The notes under the pieces were generated by a model, which saw only the letters and a program-made list of their open reading frames with translations, ran no database searches and was not told the DNA's origin. Shown here piece by piece: positions 44,881-53,943 of a stretch of DNA of 64,000 bases. This stretch comes from Synechococcus sp. Nb3U1 (GTDB lineage: Bacteria; Cyanobacteriota; Cyanobacteriia; Thermostichales; Thermostichaceae). Numbering within the stretch: position 1 is the stretch's first letter; the number at the start of each line of letters is the position of its first letter. Where the stretch lies: positions 1,336,079-1,400,078 of the forward strand of contig NZ_JAKFYQ010000001.1 of the NCBI RefSeq assembly GCF_021533835.1, read 5' to 3'. The position numbers and the translations under genes were made by a program.

Positions 44881-46623
44881 ATGTGCAGATTCACAAGTCG
44901 TCACATCGCCTATCAAATTGCTCATGGGTTTTGGATTGGGGTACTGCTGTTTATCCTGCTAGGGATCCCGGCTTGGCCTCAATCGAACAGCATCAACAGA
45001 GAAAGCGAATCCGCATCGGTCGTGCTGGATGGGCAAGTGTTGTTTCAAGTACAGGCTTCCGGCCAATTCAATGCCCAGGAACGCGCCAACTTCATTAACC
45101 TTTTCTTAGAAGATGCCATCACAGCTTCAGAACCTGTACAAGTTCAAATTGAGGAGCGGAATAATTTACCCACCTTACTCTTGAATGGACGGTATCTACT
45201 CACAGTCACCGATCAAGACGTTGAGGAAAATCAATCTCCCCAAGCGCAAGCAGAAACATGGGCAGACCTTTTAGAAATAGCACTGGCAGAAGCCCAATCC
45301 CAACGCAGTGTTGAATACCTACAAACCGCTGGCATCCAAGCTGGGATTGCCGTCGGTGCCGCCTTGATTTTGCATAGTGTCTTGGGTTGGTTACGTCGTC
45401 GGTGGCGGAGAGGCTCCAATTCTTCACAACTGCTATTGACCCTGGTCATTCTTTTCGGTCGATTGGGTTTATGGTTGGTGACAGGAGCCTACATCATTCG
45501 CCTCTTTCCCCTCACACGTCATTGGTTTTATCAAGTCAGTGTTGCCTTAAATTGGGGCTTGGATCCAGATCCAACTCCCCGCCTACCAATCTTTCTTGGC
45601 TTAGTGACATTCTCACTACTGATTGGCCATAGCACCCCATCCATCCTCATTGCTCTGTTTCAGCGTTTCAGCTCTTCCAAATTCTTTGTCATTCTGGAAA
45701 AAGTTCTCACCCCTCTACGGGAAGCCCAACAGATAGCAGGTACAGTATTGCTTTTACATGCTTCCCTCAATATTTTAAGACCTTACTCCACAGTATTTGC
45801 TCTGTTGCGACCCTGGCTAGATTTAGCTCTTGTCGTTAGCTTGGCTTGGCTTTTGTCCAGAGGATTTCGACAAGTGATCCGGCTCTATGGTATAGATTTA
45901 ATCCGCAAGCTAGGATTAGAAATTGATGAATTTGTTTTGGTAATCGAGACTGTTATCAATGCAGTAATCATTGTATTTTCTATATTCATCTTTGCTCAAA
46001 CTCAACAGTTCAACCTGATTGGTTTGATCACCAGCCTGGGGATTGGCGGATTGGCAGTAGCTTTTGCCGCTCAAAAAATTATTGAACAAATCCTTAGTAC
46101 CATTGTTCTGTATTTGGATCGACCCTTTGTCCCCGGAGATTATATCCGCATGGCAAACGGGCAAATCGGTCGTATCGAGTCCATTGGTCTACGCTCCACC
46201 AAGATTCGCACTGCTGCCAAAAGCACTCTGATGATTGTCCCCAACTCTAACTTGGTCAATGCCGAGATTGAAAACCTGACTATGGCCAAAAAGGTGATGG
46301 TATTACTGTACTTGGATTTTCTCAAGCCCCTTGAGGATCAAGATGCAGCTTTAGTAAAGCAGGTTATTGCTGAAGAGACCAATTCTTTGTTTGGCATTGA
46401 TCCAGGTAGCACCAATATCTCATTACTTCATAATGCTGAAGAACGCATCACCAGAGCCAGAATTACCTTCTTTATTCTTGGCTCCAGCGAAAACTCCATT
46501 CAGTTGCGCAAAAGGCTATTGGAATTGGCCAACGAAAAGATTTCCAAGAAACTCATGAAATTTGGGATCCAGTTTTTCCTCCAGGATCCCACCATCTATG
46601 TGGAATCTCCTGTCACTATCTAG
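44881..46623 (+). CDS. Mechanosensitive channel of the MscS family with periplasmic N-domain
   Basis: The 580-residue protein has a signal peptide (residues about 1-35, ending AWPQS), a periplasmic domain of about 110 residues, several membrane helices, and then the MscS core: pore helix GLITSLGIGGLAVAFAAQK, beta domain LDRPFVPGDYIRMANGQIGR, and TKIRTAAKSTLMIVPNSN. The channel would release solutes on hypo-osmotic shock. I prefer the ATG at 44881 because it gives a normal signal peptide; another ATG in frame lies at 44851. The stretch is richer in A+T than its neighbours. Confidence 0.9.
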   Translation: MCRFTSRHIAYQIAHGFWIGVLLFILLGIPAWPQSNSINRESESASVVLDGQVLFQVQASGQFNAQERANFINLFLEDAITASEPVQVQIEERNNLPTLLLNGRYLLTVTDQDVEENQSPQAQAETWADLLEIALAEAQSQRSVEYLQTAGIQAGIAVGAALILHSVLGWLRRRWRRGSNSSQLLLTLVILFGRLGLWLVTGAYIIRLFPLTRHWFYQVSVALNWGLDPDPTPRLPIFLGLVTFSLLIGHSTPSILIALFQRFSSSKFFVILEKVLTPLREAQQIAGTVLLLHASLNILRPYSTVFALLRPWLDLALVVSLAWLLSRGFRQVIRLYGIDLIRKLGLEIDEFVLVIETVINAVIIVFSIFIFAQTQQFNLIGLITSLGIGGLAVAFAAQKIIEQILSTIVLYLDRPFVPGDYIRMANGQIGRIESIGLRSTKIRTAAKSTLMIVPNSNLVNAEIENLTMAKKVMVLLYLDFLKPLEDQDAALVKQVIAEETNSLFGIDPGSTNISLLHNAEERITRARITFFILGSSENSIQLRKRLLELANEKISKKLMKFGIQFFLQDPTIYVESPVTI

Positions 46624-46674
46624 TAAATATCAAATAAATATCAAAGCTGTAACGAGTCTAAGCCGACAAGAGAG

Positions 46675-48027
46675 TTACCCCAGGGGCATATGTTGCGGAA
46701 TAAAATCCGTATAAACCTCCCCCTTCAAAAAAGCCTCGTGACGCAGAATCTGTTGGTGAAAAGGGATCGTAGTAGGCACCCCAGTGATGGCACATTCGCT
46801 CAAAGCCCGTTGCATACGTCGGATAGCCGCCGCTCGGTTTGGCCCCCAAGCGATCAATTTGCCCAGTAGCGAATCGTAATAGGGCGGGATCCGATAGTCG
46901 GTGTAGATATGGGAGTCCATCCGTACCCCTGGCCCCCCCGGGGGCAAATAGGCACTGATTGTGCCGGATTGCGGACGAAACTGCTGCTTGGGATCCTCAG
47001 CGTTGATACGACATTCGATGGCGTGCCCCCGCAGTTGCACATCCTTCTGACGAAAAGAAAGGGCTTGCCCCTGGGCAATGCGAATTTGCTCGGCAATCAG
47101 ATCCAGCCCAGTCACCATTTCCGTCACGGGATGTTCCACCTGAATGCGAGTGTTCATCTCGATGAAATAAAACTGGCCGTGTTTATCTAGCAAAAACTCC
47201 ACCGTCCCCGCCCCCACATAGTTCACCACCTTGGCTGCTTTTACCGCAGCAGCCCCCATGCGAGCGCGGAGAGTTGCGGTCAGAGCTGGACTAGGAGCCT
47301 CTTCTAGGAGCTTTTGATGTCGCCGTTGAATGGAGCAATCCCGCTCGTATAGATGCACCACATTACCCTGGGTATCCGCCAGAATTTGAAACTCCACATG
47401 GCGGGGCCGCTCGATGAATTTCTCCAGATAAATGCCCCCATCCCCAAAAGCCGCTTGGGCTTCCCCCTGAGCGGTGCGCATCATCTTGAGCAAATCTTGG
47501 GCATCTTTAGCCACCCGCATCCCCCGACCGCCGCCCCCTGCCGTCGCCTTGATGATCACGGGATAGCCAATTTTCTCCGCCAGCTTCACCGCCTCATCAT
47601 CCGAGCCAATCAGCCCCCGACTGCCCGGCACAGTGGGTACCCCCACCGATTGCATGGTCTCCCGGGCTGTGGCTTTATCCGCCATCTTGCGCATCGAGTC
47701 AGGAGAGGGGCCGATAAAGATCAGATTGTGATCCGCGCACATTTCGGCAAACTTGGCATTTTCCGCCAAAAACCCATAGCCCGGATGAATAGCCGTCGCC
47801 CCACGAGTAAGCGCCGCTGAGATGATATTCGGGATATTCAGATAACTTTTGGCCACCGGGGCATCCCCCACACAGACAGCCTCATCCGCCAGTTGCACAT
47901 GCAGAGAGTTTTGATCAGCAGTGGAATAAACGGCTACCGTCGGGATCCCCATTTCCTGACAGGTGCGGATAATGCGTAGGGCGATCTCACCTCGGTTGGC
48001 GATCAGAATCTTGGTGATGGGCGGCAT
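46675..48027 (-). CDS. accC: Acetyl-CoA carboxylase, biotin carboxylase subunit
   Basis: The 450-residue biotin carboxylase carboxylates biotin on AccB for fatty acid synthesis. It begins [20 protein letters not shown], has [17 protein letters not shown], the glycine-rich ATP loop [16 protein letters not shown], and the carboxylase block [20 protein letters not shown] with its catalytic Glu and Arg. The gene stands alone; accA, accB and accD are not nearby, as is usual in cyanobacteria. Confidence 0.96.
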   Translation of the reverse strand: MPPITKILIANRGEIALRIIRTCQEMGIPTVAVYSTADQNSLHVQLADEAVCVGDAPVAKSYLNIPNIISAALTRGATAIHPGYGFLAENAKFAEMCADHNLIFIGPSPDSMRKMADKATARETMQSVGVPTVPGSRGLIGSDDEAVKLAEKIGYPVIIKATAGGGGRGMRVAKDAQDLLKMMRTAQGEAQAAFGDGGIYLEKFIERPRHVEFQILADTQGNVVHLYERDCSIQRRHQKLLEEAPSPALTATLRARMGAAAVKAAKVVNYVGAGTVEFLLDKHGQFYFIEMNTRIQVEHPVTEMVTGLDLIAEQIRIAQGQALSFRQKDVQLRGHAIECRINAEDPKQQFRPQSGTISAYLPPGGPGVRMDSHIYTDYRIPPYYDSLLGKLIAWGPNRAAAIRRMQRALSECAITGVPTTIPFHQQILRHEAFLKGEVYTDFIPQHMPLG

Positions 48028-48152
48028 GAGGGGCGTTCAAGCGAAAGTGGAAACCTTAGCCGCCAGAGTCCAGCGGCCCCTGCTAAACACAGTCTTGCGA
48101 AAATTGATCCTACCACGGTGCAGAAAACCTGCTGGCAAGGATTCCAAAGTCT

Positions 48153-48563
48153 CTACAAACCCACAATCTGGGTATTTTCAAAAGTAGAGAGAATTGCATC
48201 CAGATCCTTGGTTTGCAGGGAATAAGTAGCGGTGGCATCGTTACCAAATTGAATTTCATCCCCATCTTCCAAATCCTGGAACTCCACCCGCTGACCCCGT
48301 ACATACAAGCCATTGGTGCTGGGGGTACCGTGAATGTCTCCATCGATGATCTGGTAAGTGAACCCATCCGGCGAAGCGGGAGATTCCGTTTTTACCAAGA
48401 TAGCGTGGTGGCGGGAAGCATATTGCGAATCAATGCGAATGCTGTTGCCCGGATCCCGACCCAGCGAATACAGCTCAGCCGTTAACCAGTAGGCCTTTGG
48501 CCCGTTGCGATCCTTGACGATCAGCACATGATTGAGGGTGGGTCGGAGAGGGGGCGTGGTCAT
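48153..48563 (-). CDS. FHA domain protein
   Basis: The 136-residue protein is essentially a single FHA domain: ELYSLGRDPGNSIRIDSQYA, SRHHAILVK and the STNGLYVRGQRV loop, with GR, S-x-x-H and N landmarks in place for phosphothreonine binding. The Met at 48563 is chosen; the open frame extends to 48587. It lies 125 bases downstream of... rather, upstream of nothing co-directional but accC further on, and is divergent from rubA. It is paralogous in design to the FHA protein at 34434-35018. Confidence 0.88.
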   Translation of the reverse strand: MTTPPLRPTLNHVLIVKDRNGPKAYWLTAELYSLGRDPGNSIRIDSQYASRHHAILVKTESPASPDGFTYQIIDGDIHGTPSTNGLYVRGQRVEFQDLEDGDEIQFGNDATATYSLQTKDLDAILSTFENTQIVGL

Positions 48564-48774
48564 GAGGTACACCCGCTTGCACACCACGGAAGCAGGATAG
48601 CTAAAACGATAACATGGGATCCTGTAGCAACTTTAGCTCCCTTGCTTGACTCTGGGTAACGAAGATCATGACCTCTTTGAACTCCATACCGACAGGAGCG
48701 ATTGGCCACCCTGAGAAAAAAAGTCTGAGTAGATTTTTGTAACAAATCCTCTCATAATAGAATCGAAGATACAG

Positions 48775-49197
48775 ATGGATCCCTTACCCATGAATGGCTC
48801 GCAACCGGATCCCAGTTTAGGGCCAAAGCCGCCTCGCCTGATCGAGCTGGCCGAAGACGAAACCGATGCGCAGCTCAGCGATCCTCTGCAGATGCAGCGC
48901 TATGAATGCCGTTCCTGTGGCTATGTCTATGAGCCTGCCAAGGGGGATCAGCTGAATCGGATCCCGGTGGGAGTCCCCTTTGAAGAATTGCCCGCAGATT
49001 GGAAATGTCCTGTATGTCGGGCGGATCAGCGACTGTTCCAAGCAGTGGGGGTGAAAGGGAAGCCCTCAGGTTTTCAGGAGAATTTGGGCTATGGACTTGG
49101 AGTGAACGTAATGACCCCCACTCAAAAGAACCTGCTCATTTTCCTGGGGTTGGCGCTGGGATTTTTATTCCTGATGAGTTTTTATTTCGTTGAGTGA
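48775..49197 (+). CDS. rubA: Membrane-anchored rubredoxin RubA
   Basis: The 140-residue protein has the rubredoxin iron site as YECRSCGYVYEPAKGD and LPADWKCPVCRADQ, four cysteines in two CXXC pairs, and a C-terminal membrane helix NLLIFLGLALGFLFLMSFYF. RubA of this type is needed for assembly of photosystem I (iron-sulfur centre FX) and affects PSII. It is directly coupled to ycf48, whose start shares a base with its stop. A second possible start lies at 48790. A CATAAT -10-like box is at 48753-48758. Confidence 0.94.
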   Translation: MDPLPMNGSQPDPSLGPKPPRLIELAEDETDAQLSDPLQMQRYECRSCGYVYEPAKGDQLNRIPVGVPFEELPADWKCPVCRADQRLFQAVGVKGKPSGFQENLGYGLGVNVMTPTQKNLLIFLGLALGFLFLMSFYFVE

Positions 49198-50192
49198 TGG
49201 TCAAGATGTTCAAACCTCTGAGAATGGTGTTGCTCCTCTCTTTGTCAGTGCTGCTGATGGCGGCACGAATGCCCAGTATGCGAGTGGTACCGTGGCAACA
49301 GGTGGAAGTGCCCACTGAAAATACCCTTTTGGACATCGCCTTCACCGGCAGTAGCGGCTCCCATGGCTGGTTGGTGGGAGACAAAGCCACTCTGCTCGAA
49401 TCCCAAGACGGCGGCCTGTCCTGGCAAGTTCGTGAGCTGATCGGACTTGCGCCAGAGGCCTATCTTTCCTCGGTTAGCTTTGCCGGGGCAGAGGGCTGGG
49501 TGGTTGGGCAACCCAAGATTCTTTTGCATACCCTCAATGAGGGATCCGATTGGACATCCATTCGGCTCAGCGATCAATTGCCGGGTGAGCCCCTTTTAAT
49601 CGAGGCGTTAGGGCCAGGCTCAGCAGAGATGGTCACCAATGTAGGGGCTATCTACCGTACCGAAGATGGTGGACAAAACTGGCATGCGCAGGTGGATCAA
49701 CCGATCGGTGTGGTGAAAAACATTGCTCGTAGCCCTGCCGGAGAATACCTGGCGGTGTCGTCTCGGGGCAGCTTTTACTTCCTCTACACGCCTGATAGCC
49801 AAACCTGGAAGCCCTATCCCCGCGAGAGTTCTCGTCGTATCCAAAATATGGGCTTTGGGCCTAATGGTAGCGCCTGGAAGCTCAACCAAGGGGCGGAAAT
49901 TACCCTTACCGATGATTTCACCTCCGGCGAGTGGGTACAGCCAATTCGTCCCGGGCGTGCCCTTAGCTTTGGCTACTTGAATGCTGCCTACCAAAATGAC
50001 CATGATCTTTGGGTCGTCGGGGGGGGGGCTACCCTGATCCACAGTCCAGACGGTGGCAAAACCTGGGAACAAGCCACCAAGGTAAGCCATGTACCCGCCA
50101 ATTTCTACAGCATTGAATTTCCCACCCCCGAGCAAGGGTTTATTCTCGGGCAGCGGGGCTCCCTTTTGCGCTACGTTGGCTCCAACTCCTAG
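49197..50192 (+). CDS. ycf48: Photosystem II assembly factor Ycf48
   Basis: The 331-residue lumenal protein is a seven-bladed propeller built from repeated blades with D-G-G-x-x-W motifs (LLESQDGGLSWQVRE, YRTEDGGQNWHAQ, SPDGGKTWEQA). Ycf48 stabilises newly made D1 during PSII assembly. The N-terminal export signal reads MVLLLSLSVLLMAARMPSM; where most cyanobacterial homologues have a lipobox cysteine this one has Arg, so it may be soluble rather than lipidated. The ATG at 49197 shares its A with the rubA stop (TGATG). The usual psbEFLJ genes do not follow; murG does. Confidence 0.94.
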   Translation: MVKMFKPLRMVLLLSLSVLLMAARMPSMRVVPWQQVEVPTENTLLDIAFTGSSGSHGWLVGDKATLLESQDGGLSWQVRELIGLAPEAYLSSVSFAGAEGWVVGQPKILLHTLNEGSDWTSIRLSDQLPGEPLLIEALGPGSAEMVTNVGAIYRTEDGGQNWHAQVDQPIGVVKNIARSPAGEYLAVSSRGSFYFLYTPDSQTWKPYPRESSRRIQNMGFGPNGSAWKLNQGAEITLTDDFTSGEWVQPIRPGRALSFGYLNAAYQNDHDLWVVGGGATLIHSPDGGKTWEQATKVSHVPANFYSIEFPTPEQGFILGQRGSLLRYVGSNS

Positions 50193-50210
50193 TCGCGCTT
50201 AGGGATCCCT

Positions 50211-51314
50211 TTGAGTACAAGGGTTAGGGACAGAGCCTCACCCCCTCGCCTGTTGGTCGCCGCCAGCGGCACGGGGGGACATGTGTTTCCGGCCTTGGCC
50301 ATTGCCGAGCAGCTACCCGATTGGCAGATCGAATGGTTGGGGGTGTCGGATCGGATGGAGGCGAAGCTGGTACAGGAGCGCTACAGGCTCCACTGCGTTG
50401 CCATGTCTGGTTTACAGGGATCTCCCCTCGAGAAGCTGCGGGCCTTGGCTCAATTGGGCCGTTCAACCCTGCAGACACGCCAAATCCTCAAGTCCGGACA
50501 GTTTGATGTGGTGCTGACCACTGGCGGATACATTGCCGCGCCGGCGATCTTGGCGGCGCGTGCGCTCGGGGTACCAGCGGTGTTACATGAATCCAATGCC
50601 ATCCCCGGCAAAGTCACCCGTGCGTTGGGGAGATGGTGCCAGCGAGTAGCTTTGGGCATGGCAGAAACGGCAAAATATCTACCGGGGGTGGCCACCCAAG
50701 TGGTGGGGACACCCGTTCGATCTGAGTTCTACAGCCCCCAACCCGTACCTGCCGATCTCCCGATTCCAGATGGGGAGCCCTTCATTTTGGTCATGGGGGG
50801 CAGCCAAGGGGCAAGGGGACTGAATCGCATGGTCGCCGCCTGTGCGGAGGCTTGGTTGCAGTCTGGGGCCTGGATTGTGCATTTGACGGGTGGTATAGAA
50901 GCCCAGGCCCCAGAGTCTGGGATCCCTCAGCATCCCCGTTACTGGCGATTTCCCTTTCGAGCGGATGTGGCCAATTTGTTGCAGCGAGCAGATTTTGCCA
51001 TCAGCCGTGCTGGAGCCATGAGCCTGGCGGAATTGCTAGCCACAGGCACACCGGCCCTTTTGATACCTTATCCCTTTGCCGCCGAGGATCATCAGTACCA
51101 CAATGCTCTCGCTTTCGTGCAGTGCGGCGGGGGAGTGGTCATGCGAGAATCCGAAAAGAATCTGGACTTACTCCGGCAGACGGTGTTGACTTGGTTGGCT
51201 CATCCCCAAACCATCACTCAAATGGCCACTAACCTGAAAGCCGCTGCCCATCCGGCAGCAGGCAAAGCTATGGCCCACCTGTTGCAAGAGATCCTTCAAG
51301 ATTTGGCCCGTTAG
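50211..51314 (+). CDS. murG: UDP-GlcNAc:lipid I GlcNAc transferase MurG
   Basis: The 367-residue enzyme converts lipid I to lipid II on the cytoplasmic face for peptidoglycan. The first half has the glycine-rich loop AASGTGGHVFPALAIAEQL and LTTGGYIAAPAILAARAL; the second half has ILVMGGSQGARGLNRMV, ISRAGAMSLAELLATGTPAL and the PYPFAAEDHQYHNA donor site. The start is a TTG at 50211, with AGGGA a few bases upstream; no ATG is available before the glycine loop. It follows ycf48 by 18 bases. Confidence 0.94.
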   Translation: MSTRVRDRASPPRLLVAASGTGGHVFPALAIAEQLPDWQIEWLGVSDRMEAKLVQERYRLHCVAMSGLQGSPLEKLRALAQLGRSTLQTRQILKSGQFDVVLTTGGYIAAPAILAARALGVPAVLHESNAIPGKVTRALGRWCQRVALGMAETAKYLPGVATQVVGTPVRSEFYSPQPVPADLPIPDGEPFILVMGGSQGARGLNRMVAACAEAWLQSGAWIVHLTGGIEAQAPESGIPQHPRYWRFPFRADVANLLQRADFAISRAGAMSLAELLATGTPALLIPYPFAAEDHQYHNALAFVQCGGGVVMRESEKNLDLLRQTVLTWLAHPQTITQMATNLKAAAHPAAGKAMAHLLQEILQDLAR

Positions 51315-51332
51315 TCCCACAAGGGGTCAGCC

Positions 51333-52091
51333 GTGGTACCGCAGGGATTGGACAGCACTCCGCACCGCCTACACAACCACTCCGAAGCTCTAGAGCCACT
51401 GACGGTGGAACAGGTTCTGACTCGACTGGAGCAGTGCTTTGGGATCCCAAGGCCCGTTAGCCCCGGCGGCCTGTCCTTCCACCCTGACCTGCTGGATGAA
51501 CTGGTGGGCACAATTCTTTCCCAAAAAACCACCGTTCGCATTAGCGGTGCGGAGCAGGTTCACAACAGCAGCCGCGCCTTTCGTGCCCTCAAAGCAGCCT
51601 TTCCCCGTTGGGAACAAGTATTGACTGCCGACCCGGAAGCGCTAGCCCTAATCATTCGCCCCGGAGGATTGCCCAATCTCAAGGCAGTTCGCATTCAAGA
51701 GCTGCTGGCAGAAATTCAAAACCAACAGGGATCCCTGCAACTAGACTTCTTGGCAGAACTGGACAATGAACGCGCCCTCGACTACTTGCTCTCCCTGAAA
51801 GGGGTAGGGCTGAAAACTGCCACCTGTGTGCTGTTGTTTGGGTTGGGCCGTGATCTCTGCCCGGTCGATACCCATGTGCATCGGCTGGCCAATCGCTTGG
51901 GCCTAGTGCGGGCTAAACATCCCGACGAGACCTTTGCGCAACTGTCTGGCCGCATTCCAGTCGGCAAAGCCTATTCCCTCCACATCAACCTGATCCGCCT
52001 CGGCAAACGCATCTGCAAAGCCCGTATGCCCGAATGTGGCCGCTGCCCGCTGCGCCGAGAGTGTCCTTCCGCCCTACTGCGACAGCGCTGA
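51333..52091 (+). CDS. Endonuclease III-like HhH-GPD DNA glycosylase
   Basis: The 252-residue protein has the HhH motif LLSLKGVGLKTATCVLLFGL with the lysine of bifunctional glycosylase/lyases, the catalytic aspartate in CPVDTHVHRLANRLGL, and a C-terminal 4Fe-4S cluster loop CKARMPECGRCPLRREC with C-x6-C-x2-C-x5-C spacing. It removes oxidised pyrimidines or related bases. The N-terminal region around VGTILSQKTTVRISGA departs somewhat from classic Nth, so it may be a sub-family member. The start is a GTG. The 3' end overlaps the convergent ClC gene by 18 bases. Confidence 0.85.
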   Translation: MVPQGLDSTPHRLHNHSEALEPLTVEQVLTRLEQCFGIPRPVSPGGLSFHPDLLDELVGTILSQKTTVRISGAEQVHNSSRAFRALKAAFPRWEQVLTADPEALALIIRPGGLPNLKAVRIQELLAEIQNQQGSLQLDFLAELDNERALDYLLSLKGVGLKTATCVLLFGLGRDLCPVDTHVHRLANRLGLVRAKHPDETFAQLSGRIPVGKAYSLHINLIRLGKRICKARMPECGRCPLRRECPSALLRQR

Positions 52092-53906
52092 TTCTTCCGG
52101 GGCAGGTTCACCAAGGATCCCGTCTTCCTCGGAGGGGATTTCCGGCTCCAGGGCCTGCCGCACCGATTGCAGCTCTTGGGAGAGCAATACCCGCTCCCGA
52201 TCCAACAGGCCCACAATGTGCTCCGGATCCTCCCGAGACACCACCGGCAACTGGCGCAAATCGTATTGGTACATGGGCTCGGCTGCCACCACCACCGCCT
52301 CATCCGGGAAGGTAGTCAGGACAGGGGCCTGACTGACCTCCTGCACCGTCAATTCCGCCAGTTCCGAACCCTCTTTACGGGCCAAAGCCCGTTCTAGGTC
52401 TTGGAGGGTGAGAATGCCCCGCAGCCGCTCCTGTCCATCCACCACCAAAGCGCTGTGGCACTTCTCCTGCATTAAACTCTCCAGGGCTTCGCGCACCGGC
52501 ATATCCTGCCTCAGCAGCAGGGAAGGGGCCACCATCACTTCTTCCACCGTCAGCCCGGTGTTCTGCCCCCCTTCCCCGTTGGCCCGCCGGCTCTCTTCTC
52601 GAACCGAGGGATAGATGGCCGGGGGATGCAACTGCTCCGTCAACCAAATGCTCAACCCCACTGCCGCCATCAGAGGTAATGCAATGTGATAGTCCCGCGT
52701 CATCTCAAATAGCAACAAAATCGCCGTCAAAGGAGCCCGCACACTGGCCGCCAGCACCGCCGCCATCCCCACCATGGCGTAGGCCGCTGGGGGAGAAAGG
52801 GAAATTAACGGCAGCACCCGGCTCAGCACCTGACCATATCCAGCCCCCAGCACCGCCCCCAAAAACAAAGCCGGGGCAAAGGTTCCCCCCACAAAGCCAC
52901 TGCCCACACTGAGGGCACTCAGTAACAATTTGCCCAGCAGCAACAGTGCCAACTGGCCCGAGGAGAAAGGCACTGCTTGCAGAATCGATTCCACAGTTTC
53001 GTAGCCCACCCCCAACCCCAACGGGATCCCCAAGCCCAAAAGACCCAGGATCCATCCCCCCAGGATCGGCTTGCTCCAGGTAGGCCAAACGGCAAGTGGG
53101 CCACTAGCAAACAGGCGTTTGCCCCATTCCAGGCTGTAGCTAAAAGCAATCGACACCAAGCTGGCCAAAAGGCCCAAGCCCAGATAAAAGGGCACCTCTA
53201 GCAACCCTTGCACCTCGTAGGCGGGCAACACAAAAGCTGGCTGGGTAATAGCAGGCAAAAGAAAAGCTGGCTGTGCCCCCAACCCCACCTGAGCGATCAG
53301 GGCTGCCACCACCGCCGCCAGCACCACCACACTCACCGCCGATGTGGTAAAGCTGCGGGATAGGGCCAACTCCAGCGCCAAAAACACCCCCGCAATCGGC
53401 GCATTAAACCCCGCCGCCAACCCTGCCGCTGCCCCCGCGGCCACCAACAGTTGCACCCGCTCCCGAGATAAGCTCAGGCTCTGCCCTAACAGGGATCCCA
53501 GCAGGCCACCACTTTCTACACTAGGAGCCTCCGGCCCCAAAGAAGCCCCCGCCCCCAAAGAGATAGCCGCCGCCAACAACTTGAGAGGGATCCACCAGGG
53601 TCGAGGTGCCAGAGGACGGGTGGGACTGACCAAATTGGAGAGGCTAAAGCTAGGCAGGGGCACCGCTATCCAGAGGGCACTGATCAAGAGTCCCCCCAAG
53701 ACCGGCGCCAGAGCTAACACCCAGGATCCCAGCGGCAACAGGCTATCCACAAGGGTGTCCTGCAGCAGATAGCGAAACCAGCCGATTAAATAGCGAAACC
53801 CGATCACCAACAGACCCGTGCCTAAGCCTACTCCCGCCGCCAGTAGCAGCAACAGGTTCTCCGAGGAAAAACGCAGGCGGGGATCCGAAACGCTAACGCT
53901 GTTCAT
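52074..53906 (-). CDS. ClC-family chloride channel/transporter with CBS domains
   Basis: The 610-residue protein has a ClC membrane domain and a C-terminal CBS pair (VEEVMVAPSLLLRQDMPVRE, then VQEVSQAPVLTTFPDEAVVV). The gating glutamate motif reads SLGPEAPSVESGG (a GPEAP version of GREGP), and GGTFAPALFLGAVLGAGYG is the GxFxP element. The first selectivity motif GSGIP cannot be found; the matching stretch reads PSFSLSNLVSPT. This suggests a different anion preference. AAGGA precedes the ATG at 53906; the frame continues upstream to 53957. It lies 37 bases downstream of map. Confidence 0.88.
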   Translation of the reverse strand: MNSVSVSDPRLRFSSENLLLLLAAGVGLGTGLLVIGFRYLIGWFRYLLQDTLVDSLLPLGSWVLALAPVLGGLLISALWIAVPLPSFSLSNLVSPTRPLAPRPWWIPLKLLAAAISLGAGASLGPEAPSVESGGLLGSLLGQSLSLSRERVQLLVAAGAAAGLAAGFNAPIAGVFLALELALSRSFTTSAVSVVVLAAVVAALIAQVGLGAQPAFLLPAITQPAFVLPAYEVQGLLEVPFYLGLGLLASLVSIAFSYSLEWGKRLFASGPLAVWPTWSKPILGGWILGLLGLGIPLGLGVGYETVESILQAVPFSSGQLALLLLGKLLLSALSVGSGFVGGTFAPALFLGAVLGAGYGQVLSRVLPLISLSPPAAYAMVGMAAVLAASVRAPLTAILLLFEMTRDYHIALPLMAAVGLSIWLTEQLHPPAIYPSVREESRRANGEGGQNTGLTVEEVMVAPSLLLRQDMPVREALESLMQEKCHSALVVDGQERLRGILTLQDLERALARKEGSELAELTVQEVSQAPVLTTFPDEAVVVAAEPMYQYDLRQLPVVSREDPEHIVGLLDRERVLLSQELQSVRQALEPEIPSEEDGILGEPAPEESALSQ

Positions 53907-53943
53907 GGGTTCCTTAGGAGGTAGGCAATGCGGAAGGTGCGCC

